Of a stretch of DNA of 64,000 bases, positions 49,967 to 59,918 are shown piece after piece. Numbering within the stretch: the stretch's first letter is position 1; each line of letters begins with the position of its first letter. Position numbers and translations under genes: made by a program. Origin of the DNA: Candidatus Rubrivivax defluviihabitans (GTDB taxonomy: Bacteria > Pseudomonadota > Gammaproteobacteria > Burkholderiales > Burkholderiaceae_C); the NCBI GenBank assembly GCA_016709385.1, contig JADJMW010000005.1:186001-250000 (forward strand). Reading direction: 5' to 3'. Below the pieces are notes generated by a model. That model had not been told where the DNA came from. It saw only the letters and a list, made by a program, of their open reading frames with translations, and did no database searches.

Positions 49967-51982
49967 TCAAGGCCGCGGCGTGCGCGGTGCCTCGTCCCGG
50001 GCGTCGAAGATGCTGACCGGCGGCGCCGCCTGCGACAGGTCCAGATCCACCGGCGCCATGGAACGCTCGTCCGGCGCGGCACGGCCGGCGCCGCCGGCGG
50101 GCGGCAAGTCCATGAGCGGCGAAGGCGCCGTGCTGCTGAATTCGCCGCCGTCGGCCAGCGGCAGCAGCAGGTCGACATGCTGCGGGTCCACCGCCTCGCG
50201 GTCCAGCAGGTCGCGCGCCAGCGCATACAGGAAGAGCACCTCGCGGTACGCGGGCAGCTCGAACAGTTCGCCGCGCGACTTGCGGAACAGCAGCGCCTCG
50301 AGTTCAGCCATGGCGTCCAGTGGCCGCGCCCAAACCTGCTGCAGGCGCGGCAGGATGCCGGCGTAGTCCTCCAGGCTGCGTCCGGCCTGCAGGTCCACGC
50401 CCCACTCCGGCGCATAGGCGTTGAAACGCTGGTTGAAGCGCAGGCGAATGCGCTCGTACGCCGCGCGATCGCCGCTGCGGTGGTGGATCTCCAGCAGTTT
50501 CAGGTAGGGCAAGGGGCTGCCGCCAGCGGTGTCGCGCAAGTGCTGCATGAGCAGGTCGACTGCGGCTTCGTCCTGCCCGAGCACGACGAAGAATTCGGCC
50601 TGTTGCTCCAGGTCGATGAGTTCCTCGATCGACACGTCGCGCGGCGCGCTGTCGTCCACCCGCGGTCCCGCCGAAAGCGCCTCGGTGCGCTGCACGGCCG
50701 GCATGTCGGCAGCCACGACGACTGTCGCTGGATCGGCCGCCGTCGCCCCCGCGGGGCCGGTCGCGCTGGACGGCCGGAACGACGCGGCGTGCCGGCGCGC
50801 CGCGGCCACCGACGACGCCGGCAACTGGATCTCGGAGGTAACGAACGGAATCGGTGACGTGGCCTGACGGCTGGGCGGGTTGTCGGCCGCCACGGGGTGC
50901 GCCGGGGGCGACATCACGGCGTCTTGCCAGACCTGCTGCCGGTCGCGCTGCAGATTCGACAGCCGCCAGGCCAACCAGGCCGTCAGCGTCGCCAGCAGCG
51001 CCACCAGCACGGTCAAGGGCAGCAGCCAGCGCCCGGAGCCAGCGTCTTCCAGTCGGGCCCGCAGTTGCGCCGCCTCGTCCCGGCTGGCCTGCGCCTCGGC
51101 GCCGAGTCTTTCGACATTTCGTTCGAGCGCGGCCATGCGTGCCGCCGCTGCCGAAGCTGCGGCGGCCTGCGCGCGTGCCGCACTGGCCGCCTGCGCCACG
51201 GCCTCCAGCGCCAGTTCGACGGCCGCGGCGTCGGCGCCAGGCACCGGCTCGACGAAGTCCAGTCGCAGACTCGCCGGTGGGTCGGCCACGACGCCACGGC
51301 GTGGCGCCTCGGCCGTCGGGGCACGGATGCGCGGGGCGGGTGCACCGGTCTGCACGCGGCGCGGGGCCTGGCGCTGCGGCCCGACGACCGCGCGCGGCAA
51401 GGCCGGCGGCGCTGCGGTGCGGGCGGCCGCGGGCGTCGGCAGCGGCGCCGCGACAAGCGCCGCCGCGACCTCGCGCGGTGCCGCTTCGGTGGCTTGCGCA
51501 GGAGTCGCGGCCGATGGCGCACGCCACTGCGCATCGGCATCGGCTGGCCTCGCCGCGAAGGCAGGCGCCGTGGCCACCGGCGAAGCCGCCACGGGCGCGG
51601 TCTCGGGCGGATCGGCCAGCACGATGTAATTGCGCGTCAGGCGCACCTGGCAGCCGACGCTCAGGGCGACGGAGATCACCGGCTCGTCGACCGCCAACGA
51701 CGTGGCCACGCGGATGCGTGCGCCGCCGTCGGCCTGGGATTCGATGCTGGTGTGCACCTGCGACGCCGGCAGCACACGATCGCCGGCCATGACCTCGGCC
51801 GCCACGCAGGCCGGCCCCAGGCTCTCGCCCGGGTCCAGACGCACCTGCGTGACGAAGGCCAGGGGCTGACCCAGGACAGCCGCCGTGCCGCCGCCATCGA
51901 ACCCCGCCGCCGACGCCAGCGTGGCTACCGAGGCAGCCACGCTGGCAATCCATGGGGCGAGATAGAACTGGCGTTTCCGCAT
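49967..51982 (-). CDS. FimV-like protein
   Basis: 671 residues. A signal peptide ends near ATLASA, the N-terminal domain resembles that of FimV (LGQPLAFVTQVRLDPGESLG, ARIRVATSLAVDEPVISVAL, then LTRNYIVLADPP), a Pro/Ala-rich region leads to a coiled coil (ARMAALERNVERLGAEAQASRDEAAQLRARL) and one membrane helix (LLPLTVLVALLATLTAWLAWRL). The cytoplasmic C-terminal part has the EELIDLEQQAEFFVVLGQDEAAVDLL motif common to FimV tails. No LysM domain was seen. FimV proteins organise polar type IV pilus and motility machinery; that role here is inferred. Confidence 0.78.
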   Translation of the reverse strand: MRKRQFYLAPWIASVAASVATLASAAGFDGGGTAAVLGQPLAFVTQVRLDPGESLGPACVAAEVMAGDRVLPASQVHTSIESQADGGARIRVATSLAVDEPVISVALSVGCQVRLTRNYIVLADPPETAPVAASPVATAPAFAARPADADAQWRAPSAATPAQATEAAPREVAAALVAAPLPTPAAARTAAPPALPRAVVGPQRQAPRRVQTGAPAPRIRAPTAEAPRRGVVADPPASLRLDFVEPVPGADAAAVELALEAVAQAASAARAQAAAASAAAARMAALERNVERLGAEAQASRDEAAQLRARLEDAGSGRWLLPLTVLVALLATLTAWLAWRLSNLQRDRQQVWQDAVMSPPAHPVAADNPPSRQATSPIPFVTSEIQLPASSVAAARRHAASFRPSSATGPAGATAADPATVVVAADMPAVQRTEALSAGPRVDDSAPRDVSIEELIDLEQQAEFFVVLGQDEAAVDLLMQHLRDTAGGSPLPYLKLLEIHHRSGDRAAYERIRLRFNQRFNAYAPEWGVDLQAGRSLEDYAGILPRLQQVWARPLDAMAELEALLFRKSRGELFELPAYREVLFLYALARDLLDREAVDPQHVDLLLPLADGGEFSSTAPSPLMDLPPAGGAGRAAPDERSMAPVDLDLSQAAPPVSIFDARDEAPRTPRP

Positions 51983-52122
51983 GCAGGGATCAGAAGCAGG
52001 AACCCTTCAATCTAGCACGAACAGTTACAGACTCGTGAGGGCCCGGTGCGGCCATTCGTGCCCCATGACACGTTGTCCCGCGCGGCGGCGCTTGCCGCGC
52101 GCGCCGACAAAGGGATTGCGAC

Positions 52123-52896
52123 TCAAGCGTCGTAACCGGGCAGCCGCCGGTCCAACCGCCGCAGCAACCCGGGCCAGGCCAGCTGCGCGCCCAGACCGCG
52201 CGTGGCCTGCGCGGCCTGTTGCCGTGCGGTGGCGACGATGGCCGCGTCGATGCCCAGCCATTCGCCGCCGCCGGCCAGGGCGCGGACCTGGATCGTGCAG
52301 GCGGTCTCGAAGAAATACATCGCCAGAAACGCGTCGGCGACCGTGCGGCCCACGGTCAGCAGGCCGTGGTTGCGCAGCATGAGATGCGTCTTGTCGCCCA
52401 GGTCCTGCACCAGCCGGGGCTTCTCGTCGTCGCGCAGCGCCACGCCTTCGTAGTCGTGGTAGCCCAGCGAAGAGAGCACGAAGATCGAGTGCTGCGACAA
52501 GGGCCGCACGCCGTCCGGCTGCGCCGACACCGCCACGCCGTTGAGCGAATGCGTGTGCAGCACGCAGCCGGCGTCGTGGCGCGCCGCATGCACCGCACTG
52601 TGGATGGTGAAGCCGGCCGGGTTGACTTCGAAGGGCGTGTCCTCGAGCTTGACGCCGCGGTCGTCGACCTTCACCAGGCACGAGGCGGTGATCTCCTCGA
52701 ACATGAAGCCGTAGGGATTGATGAGGAACTCCCCCTCCCGGCCCGGCACGCGCGCGCTGATATGGGTGAATACCAGGTCGTCCCAGCCGAACAGCGCCAC
52801 CAGCCGGTAGGCGGCGGCCAGGTCGACGCGGGTGCACCATTCGGCTTCGCTGACCTCCTCGCGCCGGTTGTGCGTGTACAGGGCTGTCGCGGGCAT
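52123..52896 (-). CDS. class II aldolase/adducin family protein
   Basis: 257 residues. The zinc-binding histidines are seen in VLHTHSLNGVAVS and the later RNHGLLTVG; the acid/base segment SARVPGREGEFLINPYG and IHSAVHAARHD are also typical. Members are fuculose- or ribulose-phosphate aldolases or decarboxylases, and the length here is that of the widespread unassigned subgroup. No sugar kinase or isomerase gene is next to it. It is divergent from the Crp/Fnr gene with 50 bp between, so it may be under that regulator. The 140 bp to the FimV-like gene are empty. Confidence 0.88.
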   Translation of the reverse strand: MPATALYTHNRREEVSEAEWCTRVDLAAAYRLVALFGWDDLVFTHISARVPGREGEFLINPYGFMFEEITASCLVKVDDRGVKLEDTPFEVNPAGFTIHSAVHAARHDAGCVLHTHSLNGVAVSAQPDGVRPLSQHSIFVLSSLGYHDYEGVALRDDEKPRLVQDLGDKTHLMLRNHGLLTVGRTVADAFLAMYFFETACTIQVRALAGGGEWLGIDAAIVATARQQAAQATRGLGAQLAWPGLLRRLDRRLPGYDA

Positions 52897-52946
52897 GGGG
52901 ACTCCGTTCAGGGGCTCGGTGGAAGGGCCAGGGGCAGATTGCGACC

Positions 52947-53696
52947 ATGGACAATGAGATCGTCGCGCCTTTGTCGCCTCAGGGACAAGCCATGAATACC
53001 CCGGTTCTTACAATCGACGAGCTCCACAACATCGAGGCCGGCGCGTGGTTCAGCAAGCTGTCGCAGACGCTGAAGAGTGCAATTCTCGCGCGGGCCGTGG
53101 TGCGCCGGCTGGCCGACGGCGACGCACTCGCCAGCCGCGGCAGCACGGCGCAGGAATGGTGCGGCGTGGCGCGCGGCGCGGTGCGTATCAGTTCCGTTTC
53201 GCTGTCGGGCAAGCAGGTGACGCTGACCTATGCCGAACCCGGCACCTGGTTCGGCGACATCGCGCTCTTCGACGGCCTGCCGCGCACGCACGACGCCGAC
53301 GCGCATGGCGCGACCACGCTGGTGGTGGTGCGCAAGCCCGACTTCAAGGAATTGCTGGCCCAGCACGTGGAGTTGTACGACGCACTGCTGCGTCTGAACT
53401 GCCGCCGCCTGCGGCTGATGTTCGACCAGTTCGAGGACCTCAACACGCGCCCGCTGCAGGCCCGGCTGGCCAAGCAGATCCTGTTGCTGGCACGCAGCTA
53501 CGGCATCCAGCGCGGCGACGAGATCCGCATCGGCCTGGCGCTGGCGCAGGAAGACCTGGCGCAACTGCTGGGCGCTTCGCGCCAGCGCGTCAACCAGGAG
53601 CTGAAGGGCTTCGAACGCGAGGGTGCCGTGCGCGTGGAGCCGACGCGGCTCGTGGTGCTCTCGCGCGAGAAGTTGCTGGCGATCGCCGACAAGTGA
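52947..53696 (+). CDS. Crp/Fnr family transcriptional regulator
   Basis: 249 residues from the ATG at 52947; an ATG at 52992 is possible. The N-terminal beta roll (LADGDALASRGSTAQEWCGVARGAVRISS, GTWFGDIALFDGLPRTHDADA) is linked to a C-terminal winged HTH (ALAQEDLAQLLGASRQRVNQELKGFEREGAVRVEPTR). No Fnr-type Cys cluster and no canonical cAMP motif is visible, so the effector is unknown. It is 11 bp upstream of the kinase gene, suggesting it heads the Crp-kinase-dehydrogenase operon and autoregulates. Confidence 0.9.
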   Translation: MDNEIVAPLSPQGQAMNTPVLTIDELHNIEAGAWFSKLSQTLKSAILARAVVRRLADGDALASRGSTAQEWCGVARGAVRISSVSLSGKQVTLTYAEPGTWFGDIALFDGLPRTHDADAHGATTLVVVRKPDFKELLAQHVELYDALLRLNCRRLRLMFDQFEDLNTRPLQARLAKQILLLARSYGIQRGDEIRIGLALAQEDLAQLLGASRQRVNQELKGFEREGAVRVEPTRLVVLSREKLLAIADK

Positions 53697-53707
53697 AGGC
53701 CGCCTGA

Positions 53708-54802
53708 ATGGAACACTACACCGGCACCAAGCCCGTGGCCGCGAGCCACGCCTTCGACACCGCCGCGCTGCAGGCGCACCTGGAACGCGAACTGCCGGGC
53801 TTTCGCGGCCCGCTGGTCGTCGAGCAGTTCAAGGGCGGCCAGTCCAACCCCACCTACAAGCTGCTCACGCCCGGGCGCGCCTTCGTGATGCGCAGCAAGC
53901 CCGGGCCGGCGGTGAAACTGCTGCCTTCGGCGCACGCGGTGGAGCGCGAATTCCGCGTCATGCAGGCGTTGGCCGGCAGCGGCGTGCCGGTGGCGCGGAT
54001 GCATCTGCTGTGCACCGACGAGGCCGTCATCGGCCGCGCCTTCTACGTGATGGAGTTCATGGACGGCCGCGTGCTCTGGGACCAGGCGCTGCCCGGCATG
54101 ACGCCGGCCGGGCGCGGCGCCATCTACGACGAGATGAACCGCGTCATCGCCGCCTTGCACAGCGTGGATGTAGACGCCGTGGGGCTGGCCGACTACGGCA
54201 AGCCGGGCAATTATTTCGAGCGCCAGATCGGCCGCTGGAGCAAGCAGTACCTGGCGTCGATCACCGAGCCGATCGAGGAAATGGACCGGCTCATCGAATG
54301 GCTGCCGGCGCACATTCCGCCCGGCGCGCGCGACGAGACCCAGGTCCGCGTCGTGCACGGCGACTTCCGCCTCGACAACCTCGTCTTCCACGAGACCGAG
54401 CCGCGCGTGATCGCCGTGCTCGACTGGGAGCTGTCCACATTGGGCCACCCGCTGGCCGATTTCAGCTATCACTGCATGGCCTGGCACATCGAGCCCGGCA
54501 CCTTCCGCGGCATCGGCGGGCTCGACCACGCGGCGCTGGGCATTCCGGGCGAGCGTGACTACGTGCGCCGCTACTGCGAACGCGTGGGCCGGGCCACCGG
54601 CCACGCGCTCGACGCCGACACGGTGATGGCCGACTGGAACTTTTACCTCGCCTACAACCTGTTCCGGCTGGCATCGATCACGCAAGGCATCGCCAAGCGC
54701 GTGGTCGACGGCACGGCCGCCAGTGCCCAGGCGCGCGCGACCGGCGCGGCCACGCCGGCGCTGGCACGCATGGCCTGGAGCTTCGCCCAGGCCTCGCGCT
54801 GA
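53708..54802 (+). CDS. APH-fold phosphotransferase (ACAD10/11-type or LvaA-like kinase)
   Basis: 364 residues of the aminoglycoside-phosphotransferase fold. The catalytic loop VVHGDFRLDNLVF has His217-Gly-Asp219, and the metal site is VLDWELSTLGHP with Asp239. FKGGQSNPTYKLLT is the ATP-loop region. Close relatives next to acyl-CoA dehydrogenases are LvaA of Pseudomonas and the kinase half of animal ACAD10/11, which phosphorylate 4-hydroxyacyl-CoA. That substrate is inferred from family and neighbour. It sits between a Crp/Fnr regulator and the dehydrogenase gene with gaps of 11 and 24 bp. Confidence 0.9.
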   Translation: MEHYTGTKPVAASHAFDTAALQAHLERELPGFRGPLVVEQFKGGQSNPTYKLLTPGRAFVMRSKPGPAVKLLPSAHAVEREFRVMQALAGSGVPVARMHLLCTDEAVIGRAFYVMEFMDGRVLWDQALPGMTPAGRGAIYDEMNRVIAALHSVDVDAVGLADYGKPGNYFERQIGRWSKQYLASITEPIEEMDRLIEWLPAHIPPGARDETQVRVVHGDFRLDNLVFHETEPRVIAVLDWELSTLGHPLADFSYHCMAWHIEPGTFRGIGGLDHAALGIPGERDYVRRYCERVGRATGHALDADTVMADWNFYLAYNLFRLASITQGIAKRVVDGTAASAQARATGAATPALARMAWSFAQASR

Positions 54803-54826
54803 ACGCACACCCCCAAGGAGACCGCC

Positions 54827-56077
<1,251 letters not shown>

Positions 56078-56158
56078 CGGGGCCGAAACCGCCCCTGTCC
56101 CGCGCGCGGCGGGCGGTGAGCGCGGGGGTGCTGCCGAAGGCTTGCACGGCCCGATGCG

Positions 56159-56881
56159 CTAGGTGTTGCGTTCGTCGCCCGGCAAGGCACTGCTCGTCCA
56201 GGCACCGGGCTGGGTGCTCGGCGAGGCCGCTTGCGGGCTGCTGTCGGCCACGCGGCGTGCCTCGCGCATCGCGGTCTCGAACAGGCGCAGCCAGGCCTGC
56301 AAGGCCGGCAGTTCGGGCTCGGCCAGCGCCGTGCGCAGCATGAGGCGGCCGCGACCGATCATCAGCACCATGGGCAGCCCCGCGCGCAAGGCCGCCAGCG
56401 ACTGCGCCAGCGGGCCCTCGAGCCAGCGCACGAGCCAGCCTTTGTTGTTGGACAAGGCGATGAAACGTTCGTGCAGCGCACCCATCTCGCCGGCGGGCAG
56501 CCGGGGGAACATGACCAGCCAGCGCATCTCGGGCGGCGTCTGGTTGTCGATGCGGGTCTGCACGCCTTCGACATACTGGTTGAACACCGTCTGCTCCATG
56601 GTCTCCTGCAGCTCACGGTTCATCACCACCAGCTGCAGGTCGGAGGGCAGGCCCAGCTCGGCGCGCAGGCGCAGTTCGTGGCCCCCGATGTAGGGCCGTT
56701 GCGAGGGACCCCACTCCAGGCGCCACGGCGTGGCTTGCAGGCGGCCGTCGACGACGAAACCCTCGTTCGGCACGTCGCGGAAGACGTAGTGCCGCGATGC
56801 CGCCCACGGGGCGATGCCCTCCCAGCCCTCGGGCGCAGCCGCCGGGGCCCCGGAGAACAGGCGCTTGAGGCCGTCGAGCAT
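56159..56881 (-). CDS. conserved hypothetical protein
   Basis: 240 residues, not recognised. It has a signal-free N-terminus MLDGLKRLFSG, an alternating alpha/beta look (WRLEWGPSQRPYIGGHELRLRAELGLP, then MRWLVMFPRLPAGEMGALHERFIAL), and an unstructured Ser/Pro-rich tail. No membrane segment or enzyme motif is seen. It stands alone, convergent with the acyl-CoA dehydrogenase gene and divergent from the GST gene by 57 bp. Confidence 0.7.
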   Translation of the reverse strand: MLDGLKRLFSGAPAAAPEGWEGIAPWAASRHYVFRDVPNEGFVVDGRLQATPWRLEWGPSQRPYIGGHELRLRAELGLPSDLQLVVMNRELQETMEQTVFNQYVEGVQTRIDNQTPPEMRWLVMFPRLPAGEMGALHERFIALSNNKGWLVRWLEGPLAQSLAALRAGLPMVLMIGRGRLMLRTALAEPELPALQAWLRLFETAMREARRVADSSPQAASPSTQPGAWTSSALPGDERNT

Positions 56882-56938
56882 GGCTTAGAGTCCGATGCAT
56901 CCGGTGGCTCGCCTGCCGGCCACCTGGGGAGAAGAGTG

Positions 56939-57631
56939 ATGATCCAAGTGTATTCGTGGGCCACGCCCAATGGTCACAAGGTTCACATCATGCTGGAGGA
57001 GTGCGGCCTGCCCTATCGTGCGCACGCCGTCGACATCGGCGCCGGCGACCAGTTTGCGCCGGAATTCCTGGCCCTCGGCCCCAACAACAAGATCCCGGCC
57101 ATTGTGGACCCCGATGGTCCCGACGGCGAGCCCATCTCGCTGTTCGAATCCGGTGCGATCCTGCTTTATTTGGCAGCCAAGACCGGTCTCTTCCTGCCCG
57201 CCAGCGTGCGCGACAAGTACGAGGTGCTGCAATGGCTGATGTTCCAGATGGGCGGCGTGGGGCCGATGCTCGGCCAGGCGCATCATTTCCGCCTCTATGC
57301 TCCGGAGAGGATTCCCTACGCCATCGACCGCTACACCAACGAGGCCAGGCGTCTCTACGGCGTGATGAACAAGCGCCTGGCCAAGAGCCGCTATATCGGC
57401 GGCGCCGAGTATTCCATCGCCGACATCGCCGTCTTCCCCTGGCTGCGCAGCTGGAAGAACCAGGGCATCGATTGGAACGACTACCCGCACCTCAGGGGCT
57501 GGTTCGACGAGATCGGCGCGCGCCCCGCGGTCCGGCGCGGCGTGGAGGTGCTGGCGCACCTGCGCAAGCCACTGGTGGACGACCAGGCGCGCGAGACGCT
57601 GTTCGGCAAGACGCAGTACCGGCAGCGCTGA
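56939..57631 (+). CDS. glutathione S-transferase family protein (YghU/YfcG-like)
   Basis: 230 residues. The N-terminal thioredoxin domain starts IQVYSWATPNGHKVHIMLEE, and the glutathione-binding segment is NNKIPAIVDPDGPDGEPISLFESGAIL with the ExSxAI motif. The TPNGHKV start and the absence of a Cys or Ser at the usual position put it near the YghU/YfcG nu-class disulfide-bond oxidoreductases. The C-terminal helical domain includes YSIADIAVFPWLRSW. GGGGAGAAG lies before the ATG. It is followed by tRNA-Arg after 48 bp. Confidence 0.92.
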   Translation: MIQVYSWATPNGHKVHIMLEECGLPYRAHAVDIGAGDQFAPEFLALGPNNKIPAIVDPDGPDGEPISLFESGAILLYLAAKTGLFLPASVRDKYEVLQWLMFQMGGVGPMLGQAHHFRLYAPERIPYAIDRYTNEARRLYGVMNKRLAKSRYIGGAEYSIADIAVFPWLRSWKNQGIDWNDYPHLRGWFDEIGARPAVRRGVEVLAHLRKPLVDDQARETLFGKTQYRQR

Positions 57632-57661
57632 GTCCGGCTCCGGGGTCATGGGCGCGGCTCC

Positions 57662-57667
57662 TAGAAT
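57662..57667 (+). promoter_or_regulatory. possible -10 element (TAGAAT) of tRNA-Arg
   Basis: TAGAAT lies 12 bases before the mature tRNA 5' end, a suitable distance for the start of a short precursor. No -35 box is obvious. Confidence 0.35.
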
Positions 57668-57679
57668 ATTCCGTCTCCT

Positions 57680-57756
57680 CTGCCCGTAGCTCAACCGGAT
57701 AGAGCACCAGCCTTCTAAGCTGGGGGTCGCAGGTTCGAGTCCTGCCGGGCAGGCCA
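57680..57756 (+). tRNA. tRNA-Arg (anticodon TCT)
   Basis: The acceptor stem CTGCCCG pairs with CGGGCAG. The anticodon stem CCAGC/GCTGG holds the loop CTTCTAA (anticodon TCT, reading AGA/AGG). The T arm is GCAGG TTCGAGT CCTGC. CCA is encoded. Confidence 0.97.
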
Positions 57757-57815
57757 CCGAATTTCGATCTGGATGCGCATACAGTACGGAGGGTCGTCCT
57801 TCCCCTGACGCGATC

Positions 57816-59900
57816 TTGCACCCCGACACCGAACTGAACCCCGAACAGCGCGCCGCCGCCGAGCACGCGCCCGACGCCGGTCCGCTGCTGGTGGTGGCCG
57901 GCGCCGGATCGGGCAAGACCCTGACGCTGGCGGCGCGCGTGGCCTGGCTGGTGCGGCAGGGGGCCGACCCGCAGCGGCTGCTGATGCTGACCTTCTCACG
58001 TCGCGCCGCGGCCGAAATGGCGCACCGCGCCGGCCGGCTGCTGCACGAGTCGCTGCGCCTGCCGGCCGCCACGAAGCCCCCCACCCTGCCCTGGTGCGGC
58101 ACCTTCCATAGTGTGGCCGCACGGCTGCTGCGCGAAGAGGCGCCGCGCATCGGCCTGGCGCCGGGCTTCACCGTGCTCGACCGCGCCGATGCCCAGGACC
58201 TGCTGGCCCTGACGCGGCAGTCGCTCGGCCTGGCCGAAAGCGAAAGACGCTTCCCGCTGGCCGCCACTTGCCTGGCCATTCAATCGCGCGCCGTCAATAC
58301 CCGCCTGCCGCTGGCCACGCTGCTGGAAGAACAGTGGCCCTGGTGCCGCGACCACGCCGCGGAGCTGCAGCGCCTGTTCGCGGCCTACGGCAAAGCCAAG
58401 TTGCAGCAGCAGTCGCTGGACTTCGACGACCTGCTGCTCGCCTGGTGGCACCTGATGCAGGTGCCCGAGATGGCGGCACACATCGGTGGCCGCTTCGACC
58501 ACGTGCTGGTCGACGAGCTGCAGGACGTCAACCGCTTGCAGGCCGACATCACGCAGGCGCTGAAGCCACGGGGCCGCGGCCTCACCGCGGTGGGTGACGA
58601 CGCGCAGAGCATCTATGCCTTTCGCGGCGCCGACGTGCGCCACATCCTGGACTGGCCGCAGCGGTTCACGCCGCCGGCCCGTGTGCTCACGCTGGAACGC
58701 AATTACCGGTCGTCGCCGGCCATCCTGGAGGCCTCCAACGCCGTCATCGCCGCCGCTCCCGAACGCTTCGCCAAGCGGTTGTGGACCGATCGTCCGCCAG
58801 CCACCCGGCCGCGCCTGGTGACGGTGGCCGACGAAGCCGCGCAGGCTCGCGGCGTGGCCGACGCCGTGCTGGCGCAACGCGAGGCCGGCCTGAAGCTCAA
58901 GCGCCAGGCGGTGCTCTTCCGCACGGCCACGCACAGTGCGGCTCTGGAACTGGAACTGGTGCGGCGCGGCATCCCGTTCGTGAAATACGGCGGCCTGCGC
59001 TTCCTGGAAGCGGCGCACGTGAAGGACGTGCTGGCGGTGCTGCGCTGGGCCGACAACCCGGCCTCGCAACTGGCGGCGCTGCGCACGGTGCGGCTGGTGC
59101 CCGGCATGGGTCCGGCCAGCGTGCGGCGGCTGCTGGGCCATGCGGCAGCGCTCGAAGCTTTCAAGCCGCCACCGGCCGCCGCCGCGGCCTGGCCGGCGCT
59201 GGTGGCGCTGATGGGCCATCTGCGCAGCGATGCGGCGCGCTGGCCCGACGACCTGGCGCGCGTGCTGGCCTGGTACCGGCCGCACCTGGAGCGGCTGTAC
59301 GACGACGCCCGCGTGCGCGCCGCCGACCTGGAACAGCTGGCGCACATCGCTGCTGGTCAGCCCGGCCGCCAGCGCTTCGTGACCGAACTCACGCTCGACC
59401 CGCCCGACGCCAGCAGCAACGAAGCCGGCCCGCCGCTGCGCGACGAGGACTATCTGATCCTGTCCACCATCCACAGCGCCAAGGGCCAGGAGTGGAATGC
59501 CGTGCATGTGCTGAACGTGGTCGACGGCTGCCTGCCGGCAGACATGTCCACCGGCCGCAGCGCCGAGATCGAGGAGGAACGACGGCTGCTCTACGTGGCC
59601 ATGACGCGTGCCCGTGACGAACTCACACTGTGGATACCGCAGCGGTTCTACGTCACCCAGCAGCGCGCCTGGGGCGACCGGCACTTGTACGCGCTGCGCT
59701 CGCGTTTCGTCCCGGACGGACTGTTGCCTCACTTCGAAGTCCTGCAGGCCGTGCCCGCGGCGACCGACGCTGGCAACACCGGGGCGCACGTGTTCGCGCC
59801 GTCGATCGACCTGGCAGCGTGCCTGTTCCACGAATGGTCCCCCCGGCATGGGGGAGACACGTCTCCGCAAGAGTCCGATCGTGGGCAGAATCCGGGCTGA
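57816..59900 (+). CDS. UvrD-family ATP-dependent helicase (second copy class)
   Basis: 694 residues, SF1A helicase. GAGSGKT at 29-35, TFSRRAAAEMAHRA, LVDELQDVNRLQ with an unusual ELQD rather than EFQD box, GDDAQSIYAFRGA, ERNYRS, STIHSAKGQEWNAVHV and YVAMTRARDELTLWI are all in order. It differs from the uvrD gene at 16567 throughout and lacks the UvrD Tudor-like tail. The start is a TTG. It is probably an auxiliary helicase of the Rep/UvrD-like type common in Burkholderiales; its job is unknown. Confidence 0.92.
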   Translation: MHPDTELNPEQRAAAEHAPDAGPLLVVAGAGSGKTLTLAARVAWLVRQGADPQRLLMLTFSRRAAAEMAHRAGRLLHESLRLPAATKPPTLPWCGTFHSVAARLLREEAPRIGLAPGFTVLDRADAQDLLALTRQSLGLAESERRFPLAATCLAIQSRAVNTRLPLATLLEEQWPWCRDHAAELQRLFAAYGKAKLQQQSLDFDDLLLAWWHLMQVPEMAAHIGGRFDHVLVDELQDVNRLQADITQALKPRGRGLTAVGDDAQSIYAFRGADVRHILDWPQRFTPPARVLTLERNYRSSPAILEASNAVIAAAPERFAKRLWTDRPPATRPRLVTVADEAAQARGVADAVLAQREAGLKLKRQAVLFRTATHSAALELELVRRGIPFVKYGGLRFLEAAHVKDVLAVLRWADNPASQLAALRTVRLVPGMGPASVRRLLGHAAALEAFKPPPAAAAAWPALVALMGHLRSDAARWPDDLARVLAWYRPHLERLYDDARVRAADLEQLAHIAAGQPGRQRFVTELTLDPPDASSNEAGPPLRDEDYLILSTIHSAKGQEWNAVHVLNVVDGCLPADMSTGRSAEIEEERRLLYVAMTRARDELTLWIPQRFYVTQQRAWGDRHLYALRSRFVPDGLLPHFEVLQAVPAATDAGNTGAHVFAPSIDLAACLFHEWSPRHGGDTSPQESDRGQNPG

Positions 59901-59918
59901 CCCTTGAAGAGGCCCGCC

